In this document: piece after piece, positions 4,599 to 6,587 of the stretch | How the letters are laid out: each line of letters begins with the position of its first letter | Numbering within the stretch: the stretch's first letter is position 1 | Origin: Candidatus Latescibacterota bacterium | GTDB taxonomy: Bacteria > JAAXHH01 > JABIQT01 | Direction: 5' to 3' | Assembly (NCBI GenBank): GCA_018667995.1 | Contig: JABIQT010000011.1 | Span: 1 to 6,587, forward strand | DNA length: 6,587 bases | Program-made: the position numbers and the translations under genes | Notes under the pieces: generated by a model | What the model was told of the DNA's origin: nothing | What the model saw: only the letters and a program-made list of their open reading frames with translations | The model's database searches: none

Positions 4599-6587
4599 AT
4601 GACACGCTTATTCAGGAATATCCTCGCAATCATAATAATAGCGGGGGGACCGGTAGCGGTATCTGCACAGCAGGACTATTTTGGGCAGAATAAGGTACAG
4701 TACCGGGACTTTCGATGGCAGATCATGACGACGCCTCACTTCGAGATCTACTACTACGAGGGTGAGGAAGAGACGGCCCGGGATTCTGCCCGCATGGCCG
4801 AGCGCTCGTACGATCGCCTCAGTCGCATTCTACGCCACCGATTCAGTGATCCCATCCCCCTGATACTCTACGCTTCACACACTGATTTCCAGCAGACCAA
4901 CGTGCTACAGAGCTTTCTGAGCGAGGGCACCGGCGGTGTCACCGAGTTCATGAAGAACCGTGTTATTCTGCCATTTACAGGCTCCTACGCCGAACTTGAA
5001 CATGTGCTCACCCACGAATTAGTACACGCTTTTCAAGGGGACATTCTATTCGGCAATGGCCCCAGCGCTTCGATGCTAAATCCGATGGCCTTTGCACCCC
5101 CTCTGTGGTTCATGGAAGGGATGGCGGAGTATCTATCTTTAGGCCGCATTGATGAGCACACGGACATGTGGCTGCGAGATGCTGCATTGCAGGGCTACCT
5201 GCCGCCGATCATGTTCATGGATTTCAGTTTTGGACTTTACCGTTTCGGCCAGGGATTGTTCTCATACATAGGCGAGCGCTACGGCGATGAGAAGATCGGT
5301 GAGATTCTTCGCAAATCGGGCCGTCTGCGGAGTATGGACGACTCTTTCAAATCGTCCATCGGCAAAGATATGGAGGAACTTTCAGAAGACTGGACTGAGC
5401 ATGTGCGGCGTACCTACCTGCCACAGATTAAGGATTTCGAGAAGCCGGAATCATTTTCACGGCAGTTGACCGACATCCAGAATGACCGCGCCAGTTTTCA
5501 TCTCGCCGCTTCCATCTCCCCACGTGGCGATAAGATGGTGTATATCTCAAACCAGAGCCTGTACAACGACATTTACCTGGCATCCGCCATAGACGGTCGC
5601 ATTATCTCAAAACTACTTGAGGGTGAGCGCACCGGTGAGTTTGAATCGCTCCGGTTCTTTACCACCGCCATCTCCTGGTCGCCCAATGAACAGTTTATTG
5701 CCTTTCCTGCAAAGACCGGTGCAAAAGACGCAATTTACGTCTTAGACGTCCGGAAAAAGAAAGTTGTACGGAAGATCAAGGTGGACCTGGATGGCGTCCA
5801 GTCCCCAAGCTGGTCGCCGGATGGTCGCGAAATCGTATTCGTCGGCTTGAAAGGCGGTCAATCTGACATATACACCGTTGATGTGACCGGCAAGAACCTT
5901 AAGGCCTTAACGCAAGACAGATATACCGATAGGGATCCTGTCTGGTCACCAGATGGCACACAGATAGCAATATCTACTGACCGCAGTCCTATCACCGATT
6001 TCGAGTCACTCACGTTCGCTCATCAGCAACTGGGTCTCTATGATCTGGCCTCGGGCGAGATCGAGATGCTACCCGCCCAGTACGGCAAGAGTATATCCCC
6101 TCAATGGTCTGGTGACGGCAAGAAGCTCGCGTTCATTTCGGATCGAACGGGAATTTCCAACATCTTTATCACGGATCTTGAGGATAGGCAGACCTACCAG
6201 ATAACTAACATTCTAACGGGTGTGACGAACATAACGGCTTCAGGCCCGGCTATCAGCTGGGCACAGAAGGGCAACCGACTCGTATTCAACGCGTTTGCAA
6301 TGGGTGGCTGGGAGATTTTCTCTATCAGCGATCCTACACGACTTATGGAAACGCCATACGAGCATCTTGGAAATAGTGACGATGGTCCTATAGGGCCGCC
6401 CGAACAGCTTGCTCCTTCACTCCGGACCGCTCGATCCAATCTGTCGAGCGTAGAATCGGACAGCACTTTTGATTCCACGATTGCCCTGGGTGATATTGAT
6501 AGTACGGGTATTGGGCAATCGGAAACAACGGTCGTCGAGATCGAAGCTAATGACGATACCCCGATGTTGTCGGGCGTGGAAACATCG
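4599..6587 (+). CDS. Exported peptidase MA-like metalloprotease with PD40/TolB-like propeller, 3' end missing
   Basis: Open for 663 codons to the window edge with no stop, so the C-terminus is cut. Residues 1-23 are a signal peptide (MTRLFRN, hydrophobic 8-20, VSA before Gln24), so the protein is exported. Residues 47-275 are a gluzincin-type zinc protease domain: HFEIYYY at 47-53, GEGTGGVTEF around 109-117 (SEGTGGVTEF), the zinc-binding HELVH at 139-143, and WFMEGMAEYLS at 170-180, where E173 is the likely third ligand. Residues about 300-566 carry six PD40/WD40-like repeats, e.g. SWSPDGREIVF (404-414), VWSPDGTQIAI (448-458) and QWSGDGKKLAF (502-512), as in the TolB propeller. Residues 590-663 are acidic and rich in Ser, Thr and Asp, like a linker, and relatives may carry an outer-membrane region beyond. 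Similar proteins are annotated as Tol-like or biopolymer transporter proteins, but the metal site points to proteolysis. The substrate is unknown. It has its own promoter, so it is not part of the t6A operon. Confidence 0.88.
   Translation, partial: MTRLFRNILAIIIIAGGPVAVSAQQDYFGQNKVQYRDFRWQIMTTPHFEIYYYEGEEETARDSARMAERSYDRLSRILRHRFSDPIPLILYASHTDFQQTNVLQSFLSEGTGGVTEFMKNRVILPFTGSYAELEHVLTHELVHAFQGDILFGNGPSASMLNPMAFAPPLWFMEGMAEYLSLGRIDEHTDMWLRDAALQGYLPPIMFMDFSFGLYRFGQGLFSYIGERYGDEKIGEILRKSGRLRSMDDSFKSSIGKDMEELSEDWTEHVRRTYLPQIKDFEKPESFSRQLTDIQNDRASFHLAASISPRGDKMVYISNQSLYNDIYLASAIDGRIISKLLEGERTGEFESLRFFTTAISWSPNEQFIAFPAKTGAKDAIYVLDVRKKKVVRKIKVDLDGVQSPSWSPDGREIVFVGLKGGQSDIYTVDVTGKNLKALTQDRYTDRDPVWSPDGTQIAISTDRSPITDFESLTFAHQQLGLYDLASGEIEMLPAQYGKSISPQWSGDGKKLAFISDRTGISNIFITDLEDRQTYQITNILTGVTNITASGPAISWAQKGNRLVFNAFAMGGWEIFSISDPTRLMETPYEHLGNSDDGPIGPPEQLAPSLRTARSNLSSVESDSTFDSTIALGDIDSTGIGQSETTVVEIEANDDTPMLSGVETS

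Noticed and set aside
4430-4693. 87-codon + strand open frame across the start of the protease gene
   Set aside because: It overlaps the well-supported gene at 4599 in another frame, has no ribosome binding site, and its translation has no recognisable domain.

Overview
The window looks like chromosomal DNA of a free-living, diderm (Gram-negative-type) bacterium. The support is two proteins with export signals, a TolB/PD40-type exported metalloprotease and an M16 peptidase. The start of the exported protease (QQDYFGQNKVQYRDFRW after the signal peptide) and the DUF5683-like protein recall Gemmatimonadota, Marinimicrobia, Rhodothermia and related FCB-type lineages. That placement is from memory of families and is tentative. 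Several promoters resemble the ordinary sigma70 consensus, which argues mildly against a core Bacteroidota host. I see no insertion sequence, phage gene, CRISPR array, tRNA or rRNA.

Layout on the + strand from the left: (1) the 3' part of an M16 (pitrilysin/insulinase-type) peptidase gene cut by the window edge; (2) a 137-base gap with a good sigma70 promoter whose -10 box sits at the centre of a perfect 8-base inverted repeat; (3) a housekeeping cluster of tsaB, rimI (overlapping tsaB by ATGA), a 63-residue zinc-ribbon protein, and tsaD. TsaB and TsaD belong to the enzyme system that puts N6-threonylcarbamoyl on A37 of ANN-decoding tRNAs, and RimI acetylates a ribosomal protein N-terminus. 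The small zinc-ribbon protein is the unfamiliar member. A likely intrinsic terminator spans the tsaD stop codon.

On the - strand, meeting tsaD tail to tail with one base between stop codons, is a small DUF5683-like membrane protein with a probable signal peptide. Its start may be leaderless.

Diverging from it, after a 454-base intergenic region with a strong promoter followed at once by a 24-base near-perfect inverted repeat, is a long gene open to the window end (663 codons visible). It encodes an exported gluzincin-type metalloprotease domain (HELVH) joined to a PD40/TolB-like beta-propeller and an acidic Ser/Thr/Asp-rich stretch. The most interesting points are the possible operators around two promoters, the zinc-ribbon gene inside the t6A cluster, and the protease-propeller protein.
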